From the NCBI GenBank assembly GCA_963834755.1, contig CAWICQ010000012.1:372001-436000 (forward strand): 64,000 bases of DNA, written 5' to 3'. Origin of the DNA: Dokdonella_A sp963834755. GTDB taxonomy: Bacteria > Pseudomonadota > Gammaproteobacteria > Xanthomonadales > Rhodanobacteraceae. The position numbers and the translations under genes are program-made. Below, piece after piece: positions 9,572 to 18,312 of the stretch; the first letter of the stretch is position 1; each line of letters starts with the position of its first letter. Below the pieces are notes generated by a model. That model did not search any database and had not been told where the DNA came from. It saw only the letters and a program-made list of their open reading frames with translations.

Positions 9572-10036
9572 ATGATGCGACGCAACGCCTGGCTCGTTTC
9601 GGCAACGATCGTGGTGGCGCTTTCCGCAAGCGTGCGTGCGGATGCGCCGCTGGATCCTGCCGTGGAAGCGCGCATCAAGGCGCTGGAGGAACGCGTCGCG
9701 CAGCTCGAAAACCGGCTGACTGCGGTCACCAACGCGCAGAAGGCCGCCGCCTTGGCGGCGACGTCTGCGGCACCGGCCGCTCCGTCCGATCACATGATCC
9801 ACGTGACGCCGCAGGTCCCGAGCTCGGCGGCATTGGCGCGCTGGAAGGATCCCGCGACCTGGTCGCTGCTCAAGATCGGCATGAGCTGGAGCCAGGTGAC
9901 GGGTCTCCTCGGCTCGCCCGGAGACAAGACCACCGGCGTCTTCGGCGATGTCTGGTTCTATCCGGACAGCAGCGGCGGCCGCGTCGTGTTCGATCGCGAC
10001 AGCCGAGTGGCGAGCTGGAGCCAGCCCGGGCCGTAG
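9572..10036 (+). CDS. Periplasmic coiled-coil protein with BamE/SmpA-like domain
   Basis: 154 residues with an N-terminal signal peptide (MMRRNAWLVSATIVVALSASVRA), a short coiled coil at about residues 30-52 (EARIKALEERVAQLENRLTAV), an Ala-rich linker and a C-terminal domain with the pattern LKIGMSWSQVTGLLGSPGDK...GDVWFYPD. That pattern is typical of the BamE/OmlA fold found in small envelope proteins. There is no lipobox cysteine. The role is unknown; it starts 68 nt after the regulator. Confidence 0.72.
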   Translation: MMRRNAWLVSATIVVALSASVRADAPLDPAVEARIKALEERVAQLENRLTAVTNAQKAAALAATSAAPAAPSDHMIHVTPQVPSSAALARWKDPATWSLLKIGMSWSQVTGLLGSPGDKTTGVFGDVWFYPDSSGGRVVFDRDSRVASWSQPGP

Positions 10037-10231
10037 TCCGGGTCGCCGCCGCAGCCCAACGGCCGGCACGCCACATCGATTGTGCGCATGCGTTGCGCGA
10101 ATGCACGCGAGGGCGGTGTCGGCCGCTTCGATTTCATCGAACTGAAATCGAAGTCGAATCGAACGCAAATGTCCGCCGCCGCCGCGCGTGGGAAACTCGA
10201 CGCGACCGCGAGGGTCGGCAGGAGGGTTTCG

Positions 10232-12511
10232 ATGCGCAATCAGTTCCTAAGCACGGCGGTGTCGGCGTTGCTTCCGCTGTTGTTCTCACCCGTCGTGCTT
10301 TCCGCGCCGCCTTCGACGGGCGGGCAGGGAATTGGCCTGACCGTCGGACTCGGCACCGATCCGTCCGACGGCGCCTGCGGCACCGATACCAGCCTGCAGG
10401 TGACCCAGGGCGATCAGGTCAATTTCTGCTACGTCGTCACCAACAACGCCGATGTTGCTCTGACGTATCAGTCGCTCGCCGACGATGTCGCGGGGCCGAT
10501 CCTTACCGACGTGCCGGTGACGATCGCGCCGGGCGCGAGCTATCAGTACAACCGCATCGTCACGGCGATGGCATCGCAATCGCCGACGTCGACGTGGACC
10601 GCGTATGACATCCGTCCGGACTATGTGTTTTCCACCAACGCATCGAATCCCGACACGGTCTTCGCCGATGGATTCGACGCGAACGCGGTTGAGTATGCTT
10701 TCGTCGACATCACCGGCTCGGGGACGAACCTCCAGCTCAACGACGATGATTACACCGTGACCGGGATTGGTTTTCCGTTCACGTTCTACGGCCATACGGC
10801 CGATCAGATCACCGTCAGCAACAACGGTGGCATGCTGTTCGATCAGGGCACCGGCCTGGATGGCCGCCTCGACTATTTGAGCCCGGCCAACCGCGTGCTG
10901 CCGGATCGCATGATCGGCCCGGCGATCCTGCCGTATTGGGAAGACCTGCAGCAGGACTACATCGACGGCGTCGGCAACGTCTTCGTGCAGACGCTCGGCA
11001 TGGCGCCGAACCGTCGCTTCGTCATCGAGTGGTACAACCTGCCGGTCAACGTCATCGGCGGTGGCGACACCATAACGTTCGAGGCGATCCTGTTCGAGGG
11101 CAGCAACAACATTCTGTTCCAGTACGAAGACACCGATTGCAACAACGCGCTATGCGACGGTGGCGCGAGTGCGACAATCGGCCTCAATTCCGACGCGACG
11201 CACGCGACTCAGTATTCGTTCGATCAGGCCTCGGTCAGCGACGGCATGGCGATCCTGTTCCAGCCGACGAATCCGCTCACTTATTTGGCGACGCAGCAGG
11301 TGACGGTCGATGTCGGCGCGCCGATCATCAGCGTCGATCCGACCCGCTTCGACAAGACGGTCGCCGCCGGCGCAACGACCACCGACACGCTGACGATCGC
11401 CAACAACGGCAATCGCGATCTCACCTGGAACATCGGCTCGGTCAATCCGCGCGCGCACTTCCCGCCGACGCCGCGCTTCGCGCTGCCGGTCGGCGATCCT
11501 ACGCAGACGCGCTTCGGGCCGCGGCCGCGCTCGAGCAGCGCCGGAAAGTTGCTGCATCCGCAGGGCACGATCGGCGTGCCGGCGTTCGCGGCCGAGCTGC
11601 TCAATTCCGAGCTGGTCGGCATGGATGCTTCGGCTCCGGCCACGCTCACCGATATCGCATCGTTGAACGGCCTGACCTTGCTCGCCGGAGATTTCAAAGG
11701 CGAGGATTTCAGCACGCTCTACGCGATCGATTTCCTGAGCTTCAATCTCTACAAGGTCGATACCGCGACCGGCGCGGTCAGGCTCGTCTATCTCGCCGTT
11801 CCGCCGCCCGGCGCACAGGCCGAAGCGTGGAACGGCATGGGCTGGGATCAAACGACGAATACGATGTACGCGGTCACGGCGGCCGGACGCACACCGACGT
11901 CGTATCTCTCGACCATCGATCCCGATACGGCGCAGACGACGTTCGTCGGACCGATCACCGGCGTCGGCGATCCGGTCAACGGCACCGTGATCATCGATAT
12001 CGCCGTGCGCGCCGACGGGCTCATGTTCGGCGTCGAGATCGTGACCGATACGCTGGTCGCGATCGACAAGACGACCGGCGAAGCGCAGACGCTCGGCTCG
12101 ATCGGTTTCGATGCGAACTTCGCCGAAGGTCTGGACTTCGACGACACGACGAACACGTTGTACTTCGCCGCCGTCGACAACAGCACCGGCGCGGCCGAGA
12201 TGTACACGCTCGATACCGATACGGGAGCAGGCACGCTCATATCTCCGATCAGCCCCGATCCGACCGGAACGCAATATTCGGCGCTCGGCATTGCACGATT
12301 GACCGGCATCTGCGCGTATCCGAGCAACGTGCCGTGGCTCTCGTTCAGCTCGACGCGCGGTTCGACGACTCCGGGTGATACGACACCGATCATCGTCACC
12401 TTCGATGCCACGGATCTGACGCAGGGAGATTATTCGGCCGATATCTGCGTCAACAACAACGACCTGACCAACAGGCGCCTGCCGGTCCCCGTGACTCTGA
12501 CCGTGCCGTAG
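10232..12511 (+). CDS. Large secreted protein with internal VFADGFD peptide
   Basis: 759 residues from the ATG at 10232, which follows a GGAGGG ribosome-binding site. A signal peptide (about residues 1-25) is followed by a domain resembling bacterial surface repeat domains (TQGDQVNFCYVVTNNADVALTY), then the peptide VFADGFD at residues 143-149. Next comes a beta-rich domain (VDITGSGTNLQLNDDDYTV ... FPFTFYGHTADQITVSNNGG) and a region resembling beta-propeller blades (LYKVDTATGAVRL, LVAIDKTTGEAQTLGSI, MYTLDTDTGAGTLI). It ends with a short domain resembling those used to anchor or space surface proteins. Probably secreted or surface-exposed; specific function unknown. The mid-protein peptide is shared with unrelated proteins in this window. 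Confidence 0.8.
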   Translation: MRNQFLSTAVSALLPLLFSPVVLSAPPSTGGQGIGLTVGLGTDPSDGACGTDTSLQVTQGDQVNFCYVVTNNADVALTYQSLADDVAGPILTDVPVTIAPGASYQYNRIVTAMASQSPTSTWTAYDIRPDYVFSTNASNPDTVFADGFDANAVEYAFVDITGSGTNLQLNDDDYTVTGIGFPFTFYGHTADQITVSNNGGMLFDQGTGLDGRLDYLSPANRVLPDRMIGPAILPYWEDLQQDYIDGVGNVFVQTLGMAPNRRFVIEWYNLPVNVIGGGDTITFEAILFEGSNNILFQYEDTDCNNALCDGGASATIGLNSDATHATQYSFDQASVSDGMAILFQPTNPLTYLATQQVTVDVGAPIISVDPTRFDKTVAAGATTTDTLTIANNGNRDLTWNIGSVNPRAHFPPTPRFALPVGDPTQTRFGPRPRSSSAGKLLHPQGTIGVPAFAAELLNSELVGMDASAPATLTDIASLNGLTLLAGDFKGEDFSTLYAIDFLSFNLYKVDTATGAVRLVYLAVPPPGAQAEAWNGMGWDQTTNTMYAVTAAGRTPTSYLSTIDPDTAQTTFVGPITGVGDPVNGTVIIDIAVRADGLMFGVEIVTDTLVAIDKTTGEAQTLGSIGFDANFAEGLDFDDTTNTLYFAAVDNSTGAAEMYTLDTDTGAGTLISPISPDPTGTQYSALGIARLTGICAYPSNVPWLSFSSTRGSTTPGDTTPIIVTFDATDLTQGDYSADICVNNNDLTNRRLPVPVTLTVP

Positions 12512-12526
12512 CGCCATCGAGCCCGC

Positions 12527-12617
12527 ATCCCCGACGCCAACGGCTGCCGTCGGGGATGTTCTCCCCCAGCGCAAGCCAGCGGCCGTGCGCGCGGACCCGG
12601 GTTGATCCCGGGTCCGC
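12527..12617 (+). terminator. Two strong hairpins after the large secreted protein gene
   Basis: ATCCCCGAC at 12527-12535 pairs with GTCGGGGAT at 12549-12557. A second, perfect 11-bp stem pairs 12591-12601 with 12607-12617 around TTGAT. Neither has a strong T-run, so termination is plausible but not certain. Confidence 0.5.
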
Positions 12618-12732
12618 GGGCGTTTGAGGCCGGGAATTTCCAGCAAACCTCCGACGTCGAGCGGCAACCGTGACTTCCGGCCGATTCACTAGTATCAACT
12701 AAACACTATAGTCAGCCTGTCGCTACAGTCAG

Positions 12733-13104
12733 GTGAACGGCAGCGTGGGCGAGATCGAATCCCATCTGTGGAAATTCCACAAAGAGCTCAGCGCGGGCAT
12801 CGTGTCGCTGGTGCTGCTCGCGGTGCTCGCGCGTGCCACCTCGCCGATGTACGGCTATCAGATTGCCAAACAGCTCGATGAAACGGGCGAGGGCGTGCTC
12901 AGCGGGAAGCAGAGCGCCCTGTATCCGGTGCTGCGCAATCTCGAAGCCTCGGGTCTCCTGGCGAGTGAAGTCGAGCCGTCGGTTGCCGGCCCGCCGCGGC
13001 GCTATTACCAAATCACGCCACTCGGCCGCCGCGTGCTCGACGAGTGGACATACGTCTGGACCGCCACCCGCGACTTCGTCAACACCGTGATGGAGGGAAC
13101 ATGA
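12733..13104 (+). CDS. PadR-family transcriptional regulator
   Basis: 123 residues from a GTG at 12733. Residues about 18-95 form the PadR winged helix: LVLLAVLARATSPMYGYQIAKQLDE, then KQSALYPVLRNLEASGLLASEVE and GPPRRYYQITPLGRRVLDEW. PadR proteins usually repress a neighbouring operon by binding short palindromes. Its stop overlaps the start of the next gene (ATGA at 13101), so the two are translationally coupled. TAGT and ACTA half-sites lie at about 12693-12711 just upstream and could be part of an operator, but the symmetry is imperfect. Confidence 0.88.
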   Translation: MNGSVGEIESHLWKFHKELSAGIVSLVLLAVLARATSPMYGYQIAKQLDETGEGVLSGKQSALYPVLRNLEASGLLASEVEPSVAGPPRRYYQITPLGRRVLDEWTYVWTATRDFVNTVMEGT

Positions 13105-14012
13105 ACCCGCCGCTGCCGCGCACCGTCGCGGAATATCTCGAACAGCTGCGCGTCGCGTTGCGCGGCGCCGATCCCGCTTTGATCCAGGACGCGCTGTACG
13201 ACGCCGAAGATCACCTGCGTTCCGAGCTCGCCGAGAATCCGGGCAAGTCCGAAGCCGAAGTGCTGGCGAAAATCGCGACGACGTACGGCGCACCGGATGA
13301 AGTCGCCGGCATCTACGTCGACAAGGAACACCAGGTGCAGCAAGCGCTGCGCGCGCCGCCGCAGCCCGAGCACAAGACGGTGCTCGGACGTTTCTTCGGC
13401 GTCGGCGCTGATCCGCGCGCGTATGCCTCACTGTTCTACATGCTGCTGTCGCTGGCGACCGGCATCTTCTATTTCGTCTGGGCGGTCGCGGGTCTTTCAA
13501 TTTCGATCGGCACGTCGATCCTGATTTTCGGTATTGCGTTCGCGGTTCTGTTCTTCGGCACCGTGCGCGTGCTCTCGCTGGTCGAGGGGCGCATCATCGA
13601 GGTCATGCTCGGCGAGCGCATGCCGCGGCGTCCGGTCTATGCCGAGCGCGGCAAGCCGGTCATGGCGCGCATCAAGGACATGTTCGCCGATCCGCGCACA
13701 TGGTCGACGCTTCTCTACATGCTGCTGATGCTGCCGCTCGGCATCATCTACTTCACGATCGCGGTCACCGGCACCACGTTGTCGCTCGCGCTGATGGTCG
13801 CGCCGGTCGCGCTGCTCCTGCATTCGCTCGACATCATCAGCGGAGGCGGCATCTACTTCGACGGCCAAATGTTCGTGCCGCCGATCATCGCGCTACCGTT
13901 CACGTTTGCGCTCGGCGTATTCCTCTTGTTCGCGATGCTGCATCTCGCGCGCGGCGTTGGCCGCTTTCAGGCTGCGCTCGCCAAGAACCTGCTGGTCAAG
14001 TCCGCGGATTGA
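13101..14012 (+). CDS. Membrane sensor-domain protein paired with PadR
   Basis: 303 residues. The first ~80 are a soluble helical domain of the kind found in HAAS/DUF1700 proteins (VAEYLEQLRVALRGADPALIQDALYDAEDHLRSEL). They are followed by two pairs of membrane helices: 112-153 (FYMLLSLATGIFYFVWAVAGLSISIG and the next helix) and 205-290. This matches the putative sensor family that partners with PadR regulators in two-gene operons. The ATGA overlap with the PadR gene supports functional coupling. The signal is unknown; envelope stress or antibiotics are common proposals for the family. Confidence 0.82.
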   Translation: MNPPLPRTVAEYLEQLRVALRGADPALIQDALYDAEDHLRSELAENPGKSEAEVLAKIATTYGAPDEVAGIYVDKEHQVQQALRAPPQPEHKTVLGRFFGVGADPRAYASLFYMLLSLATGIFYFVWAVAGLSISIGTSILIFGIAFAVLFFGTVRVLSLVEGRIIEVMLGERMPRRPVYAERGKPVMARIKDMFADPRTWSTLLYMLLMLPLGIIYFTIAVTGTTLSLALMVAPVALLLHSLDIISGGGIYFDGQMFVPPIIALPFTFALGVFLLFAMLHLARGVGRFQAALAKNLLVKSAD

Positions 14013-14107
14013 GACGGTCTGCCGCTGCGCGACCGCACGGCGAAACCCGCTTGACCCTCACGCCACGTGAGGCCGCAGGATGCTCGCGCCGCAAATGGAA
14101 ACGGACG

Positions 14108-14836
14108 ATGTCGTTCTACACCGTCAGCCAGATCGCGCGCCGCACCGGCGTCACGGTGCGCACGCTGCATCACTACGAAGCCGAGGGCCTGCTCGTGCCC
14201 GCGCGTCGCAGCGATGCGGGCTACCGGCTGTATGGCCGCGACGAGCTGACGAAGTTGCAGTACATCGTTTCGCTGAAAGCGCTCGGATTCTCCCTCGCGG
14301 AAATTCGTGCGTGTCTTGACACCGGTGCGCCTTCGCTTGCCGAAGCGCTCGTGCGTCAGGTCGACCGTTTGCGGGATGGCATCGTTCGCCAGCAGAGCCT
14401 GCTGATCCGTCTGGAGCGCATTGCGCAACGTGTGGCCGGCGGCGAGGAGATCGATGCCGAGACTCTCCTATCCAGCATCGAGGCCAGCACACTCATGGAA
14501 AAATACTTCACACCCGAACAGATGCAGACGATCCAGCGGCGCGGCGAGGAACTCGGACCCGAACGCATCCACGCGGTCGAGCAGGAATGGCCGACCGTGA
14601 TCGCCGGCATGCAGGCCGCAATGCGGCTCGAGAAGGATCCGGCGAACGAGGAAGTCCAGGCGCTCGCGCGGCGCTGGCGCTCGCTCGTGCGCGAATTCAC
14701 CGGCGGCAACTCGGGCGTGCAGCAATCGCTCAACACGATGTTTCGCGAGAATGCGGATGAGATGCGCAAGCGCACCGGCATCGATCCGCAGCTGATGGCT
14801 TATGCGTGCAAGGCGATCGCGCTGCTGGCGGACTAA
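14108..14836 (+). CDS. MerR-family regulator with TipA-like effector domain
   Basis: 242 residues from the ATG at 14108. Residues 4-75 form the MerR winged helix (YTVSQIARRTGVTVRTLHHYEAEGLLVPARRS). A coiled-coil dimer helix follows at about 78-115. The C-terminal ~110 residues (EKYFTPEQMQTIQRR ... FRENADEMRKRTGIDPQLMAYACKAI) resemble the TipAS drug-recognition domain. Such regulators activate genes, often efflux or binding proteins, on binding small hydrophobic or thiopeptide-like compounds. It may be co-transcribed with the PadR/sensor pair 95 nt upstream, making a small envelope or drug-response cluster. The gene's own target is not visible. Confidence 0.88.
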   Translation: MSFYTVSQIARRTGVTVRTLHHYEAEGLLVPARRSDAGYRLYGRDELTKLQYIVSLKALGFSLAEIRACLDTGAPSLAEALVRQVDRLRDGIVRQQSLLIRLERIAQRVAGGEEIDAETLLSSIEASTLMEKYFTPEQMQTIQRRGEELGPERIHAVEQEWPTVIAGMQAAMRLEKDPANEEVQALARRWRSLVREFTGGNSGVQQSLNTMFRENADEMRKRTGIDPQLMAYACKAIALLAD

Positions 14837-15235
14837 CCCGCCCGCTGGCGTAGCAATGCATCGCGTGTTCGCAGCAGTGCATTCGGCTCAGCAACGCATC
14901 ACTTGTCCAGCAGTATCACCTCTCCGGTAGCGTCAGCCTCTGCCGCAGCAATGCATCGCCCCTCCCGCTTGCGGGAGAGGTCGCCCGCAGGGCGGTGAGG
15001 GGAGTCGGAGTGGTGCCTCTCGTTTAGGAGAGTTGCTGCAAGCGTTCCACTGCGATTGCCCTCACCCAACCCTCTCCCGCAAGCGGGAGAGGGCTTGCAA
15101 CTTCCGCAAGCGGGAGGGCTTGCAACTTCCGCAAGCGGGAGGGCTTGCAACGTCCGCAAGCGTGCGAGGGCTCTCCACTCGCAGTGGGAGGTCCACAATT
15201 TGCGTAAGCGGAGGATGGCGCCGTAGCGACTCGGA
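14837..15235. repeat. Non-coding stretch with dispersed CTCTCCCGC-type repeats and a minisatellite
   Basis: No gene is supported here. Short palindromes of the CCTCTCCCGC-GCGGGAGAGG type occur at 14961-14980 and 15071-15093, separated by a spacer ending TGCGATTGCCCTCACCCAA. Immediately after, a unit close to GCGGGAGGGCTTGCAACTTCCGCAA is repeated three times (about 15083-15109, 15110-15134 and 15135-15159). The same palindrome family recurs at 52475-52570 and 62188-62310. Confidence 0.8.
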
Positions 15236-15682
15236 CTAAAGCGCAACCTGCGGCGGATAAATCAGCCTTCGAATACCCGCATGATCGTAGCGCCGTGCGG
15301 AAATCGGATGCACACGCACGAGGAGATGCTCCGCCTTCGCGATCGACGCATCGTCCGGTGTATAGATGAACAGAAACCCCGCGCCGCGTTGCGCGAGTTT
15401 GTGGTCATCGTCGATATAGCCGAGTTCCGTGCCGAGGAAGCTCACGAAACCGATCTTGAAACGTTCGATCCAGGTCGAGCCGCTCATCGATTCGAGTTTC
15501 TGCGTAACGAAAGGACCGGTCGCGCTGGCGACATCGCCGCCGTCGAATCCGGAATCGACAAAGATCTTGCGTACTTCTTCGGCCCGCTCGGGCGTGTCGA
15601 ACGCCGCGACGACATAATGGAGCGGATAGAACACTCCGAACGAACGATCCTGCTCCTTGAAGAATTGCCAGTGCTCGCGCAT
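15236..15682 (-). CDS. Hypothetical protein, 148 residues
   Basis: No signal peptide and no membrane helix. It contains HYVVAAFDTPERAEEVRKIFVDSGFDGGDV, reminiscent of small domains that modulate a beta-alpha-beta fold, and a Gly-rich middle (TELGYIDDDHKLAQRGAGFLFIYTP). I do not recognise the family. It lies on the minus strand downstream of the cyclophilin gene with an 81-nt gap and could share its transcript. Confidence 0.65.
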   Translation of the reverse strand: MREHWQFFKEQDRSFGVFYPLHYVVAAFDTPERAEEVRKIFVDSGFDGGDVASATGPFVTQKLESMSGSTWIERFKIGFVSFLGTELGYIDDDHKLAQRGAGFLFIYTPDDASIAKAEHLLVRVHPISARRYDHAGIRRLIYPPQVAL

Positions 15683-15763
15683 GAGCGGTCTCCCGCAGCC
15701 GATAGCGGGTCGAGCCTAGAACGTGCAACCGAACTCGCGGATGAATGCGGCGTATTTCCTCGT

Positions 15764-16711
15764 TCACTTTTTCGCGGCAGCGCCGGCAACGCGCACCGGA
15801 ATCGGCACGTTGCAAAGATCAATCTTTCCGGCCGGCACCTTGTACCAGTCGTCATGGCGGTTGCGTCGCGATTCGATCAGCGCGGTGAATGTCGGCGTGT
15901 CGGTACGCAGCACTTCGAGATTCGTGCGCTCCGCGGCCGGCACGTCCGCGGCGAGACGCACCGACTTGATCGGAACCATCTGCTCGGGCTTCTCGTAGAA
16001 GCCGAGCGGCCCGGTTCCTCGTGGTAACGCGGCGAGCAGTTCCATGCCTTGCACGACGCGACCAACAACAGCGATGTTGCGATCGAGCTGGCGCGGCGCG
16101 TGACCGATCACGACATACAATTCCGCGCCGCTGCCGGAGTCTTCGGCGACATCGCGGCCCGCGCCGACCATGCCGTAGCAGTGCGCGAGCCACGCCTTTC
16201 CCTTCTTCGGATCGCGCGCGGCGGGAAATCCGTTCGAGAAACCGACCTCGGGGGCGTAGGTGTCGCCGTCTGGCAAGACCGTGAACGGAAGATCGGCCGC
16301 GTTCATTCGCTCGAACTCCGGCGCCAGCGTTTTCGATGCTTTGCCGAGCGCGTGCGCCTTGTCGGCTTTGTCCGCGTTCGGATCGCCCCATTGCGTGACG
16401 AAATCATCCTGCACACGGAGGATCGCAAGGCCGTCGAAGTAGTGTTCGCGCGCCATCGTCTTGATGTTCGCCGCATGCAGCGGAGCAAACGCGGGCGCAA
16501 GCTCGAGCACGACGCGGCCCGCCGCGAGATCGAGATATAGCGTGTTCTCGGGATCGAGCGCGCGCCAGTCGGACGGCTGCGACGCGGCGAGCACGTCGGC
16601 CATGGTTTTTGCCTTTGGAGTCTGTGGTTCCGCGGCCCTCACGCATCGACCGTGCGTCAGCGCCAAGGTGACCGCGAGCGTTGCGAATCCGGCCAGAACA
16701 TTTCTCTTCAT
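15764..16711 (-). CDS. Secreted cyclophilin-type peptidyl-prolyl isomerase
   Basis: 315 residues from the ATG at 16711. A signal peptide (MKRNVLAGFATLAVTLALTHG ... AAEP) precedes a cyclophilin fold: AAGRVVLELAPAFAPLHAANIKTMAREHYFDGLAILRVQDDFVTQWGDPNAD. The Arg and Gln of the usual FHRV and IQGGD motifs are kept (ILRV, TQWGD). The domain is larger than in short cyclophilins, with an insertion at about residues 115-190. It probably catalyses prolyl isomerisation in the periplasm. A longer frame reaches 16867, but those 52 codons are dispersed-repeat sequence; the chosen ATG itself falls inside that repeat. Confidence 0.87.
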   Translation of the reverse strand: MKRNVLAGFATLAVTLALTHGRCVRAAEPQTPKAKTMADVLAASQPSDWRALDPENTLYLDLAAGRVVLELAPAFAPLHAANIKTMAREHYFDGLAILRVQDDFVTQWGDPNADKADKAHALGKASKTLAPEFERMNAADLPFTVLPDGDTYAPEVGFSNGFPAARDPKKGKAWLAHCYGMVGAGRDVAEDSGSGAELYVVIGHAPRQLDRNIAVVGRVVQGMELLAALPRGTGPLGFYEKPEQMVPIKSVRLAADVPAAERTNLEVLRTDTPTFTALIESRRNRHDDWYKVPAGKIDLCNVPIPVRVAGAAAKK

Positions 16712-16790
16712 CCCGGCGCCGGCCGGGATCCAGCTCCTTTTCGAAGACGCTGGATCCCGGCATTCGCCGCGATGACGAAATGGAATGTCG
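16695..16790. repeat. Dispersed repeat overlapping the cyclophilin start
   Basis: The stretch contains CATCCCGGCGCCGGCCGGGATCCAG and then CTGGATCCCGGCATTCGCCGCGATGACGAA, two inverted halves of the GGGATGACGAA family. It resembles the copy at 3540-3680. The cyclophilin ATG (complement of 16709-16711) lies within the left half. Confidence 0.75.
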
Positions 16791-16870
16791 TTCGGCGCAT
16801 GCACGGTCGTCTCCTTCGCGATGGGCGAAGCACACGATAGCCTTCCGTGCGCCGCAAAGGTAGCCAAAAC

Positions 16871-18169
16871 TCAATCGAATCCGTCGGCAAAGATCGAATC
16901 GACGACGCCGAACTCGTCGGCGCCGATATCGGCCTGGCCAGCGCCGGCGGGCCGCGCCTGCGCATCGAAGTCGTCCATCGCGTCCGGCAGCCGCGTGACC
17001 TGGTCGATCGCCGGCGTTGCGTTCGCCGTCAGATGCAGATCGCCCGCCGCGAGATCGACGAACCAGTTCGCCTGCGCGTCCATGAGGTTGCCTGATTCGG
17101 TCGGCGTCGCGCCGTCGCGCGGCTGGATTGCGGCATCGAGGAGATTGTTCTCCACGACGACGCCGGTCGCTCCGGCGTAACGCACTTCGATCGCATTCGG
17201 ATAGCGACCCAACGCGAGCGCCGTGTTGTGCAGGATCGAGGCGTCCGGTGACGTCGTATAGATCGGCACATCGACCGTATACGGCGCGGCGGCGTCCCAG
17301 CGAATGAAATTGTTGCGCGCGAATCCGCCGAAATGATCGACGGCACTGACGAGGCCGAGCGAAATACCGCGCGACGAATCGATAATCGTGTTGCGCTCGA
17401 CGATCGTGTCGCGTGAACCCTGCCAGAGCAGTATGGCAGGGCCGGCGAGCGTTCCGTCCTGGCACCAGATGTCGTGAATCAGATTGTCGCGCACGATCCA
17501 GCGATCCGTGGTGACGCCGTCGACGCCGTTGGTGTAGCAGCTGCCGGGCGGATCGCCATCGGGATGATTGACCGCGCCGGCGCTGAAATAGAGTTCGGAA
17601 TACTCGATCGTCACGTCGCTCGCACCTGGCGTGCCTTTGACGATCTGCTCGCCCGCATCGAAGAGTCGCGCGTGGTAGACGTCCACGCGTTGCGCGCCTT
17701 GTTCGCCCTGCACGGCCAACGCGTGGTAGTACACATCGCCGATCGAGAGATCGGCGATCGTGACATCGGTCGCGGTGAATACCTGGAACCCGAACGGCAC
17801 GATCGGATTCAACATGCCGCCACCGAGAATCACGACATCGGCCGGATGTCCGGTCGCGCCGCGAATCTGTATGTTCTGGATCGGCGCGGCGCCGAAGTGA
17901 CCCACAGTCAGCCGCCCGTCGACACCATTCGGAAACTGCACCGCATCGAGATGATACGTGCCCGGCGCGATCACGATTGCCTGACTGCTTTGGAGATTCC
18001 AGCACGCATCGGCGAGTTGCTGCGATGTCGAGACATTGACGATCGAGAAACTCGCGTCGGGCGGCGGCAACGGCGGCGCCTGATCGGGCAGGCGTGCGAA
18101 GGCCGGGCGCAACGGCAGCGCAGCGATGATGAGCACCGCTCCGATCGCAAGCTGGCGTCGATTCGTCAT
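16871..18169 (-). CDS. Secreted right-handed beta-helix protein ending in SIFADGFD
   Basis: 432 residues from the ATG at 18169. A twin-basic N-terminus and hydrophobic stretch (MTNRRQLAIGAVLIIAALPLRPAFA) form a signal peptide. The body has the repeated pattern of parallel beta-helix coils: IQIRGATGHPADVVILGGG, VTIADLSIGDVYYHALAVQG, VTIEYSELYF, WIVRDNLIHDIWC and TIVERNTIIDSS. Such folds often bind or cleave polysaccharides. No lyase catalytic residues can be assigned with confidence. The protein ends exactly at the peptide IFADGFD, with no membrane helix or basic tail after it. It is tail-to-head with the cyclophilin on the same strand. Confidence 0.85.
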   Translation of the reverse strand: MTNRRQLAIGAVLIIAALPLRPAFARLPDQAPPLPPPDASFSIVNVSTSQQLADACWNLQSSQAIVIAPGTYHLDAVQFPNGVDGRLTVGHFGAAPIQNIQIRGATGHPADVVILGGGMLNPIVPFGFQVFTATDVTIADLSIGDVYYHALAVQGEQGAQRVDVYHARLFDAGEQIVKGTPGASDVTIEYSELYFSAGAVNHPDGDPPGSCYTNGVDGVTTDRWIVRDNLIHDIWCQDGTLAGPAILLWQGSRDTIVERNTIIDSSRGISLGLVSAVDHFGGFARNNFIRWDAAAPYTVDVPIYTTSPDASILHNTALALGRYPNAIEVRYAGATGVVVENNLLDAAIQPRDGATPTESGNLMDAQANWFVDLAAGDLHLTANATPAIDQVTRLPDAMDDFDAQARPAGAGQADIGADEFGVVDSIFADGFD

Positions 18170-18312
18170 GCGCGCCGTCTCTGCAGGTTCGGCGAGCGTA
18201 CGGCAGCGCGAGACGCGACGGCGTGCGCGCGGTCGCAGTGCGAACGGTCGGCGGCGGGCCGGAAGCCCGCGGCGACGCAGCGTGTGCGCTTTAAGGCACC
18301 AGCGCGCGCAGC

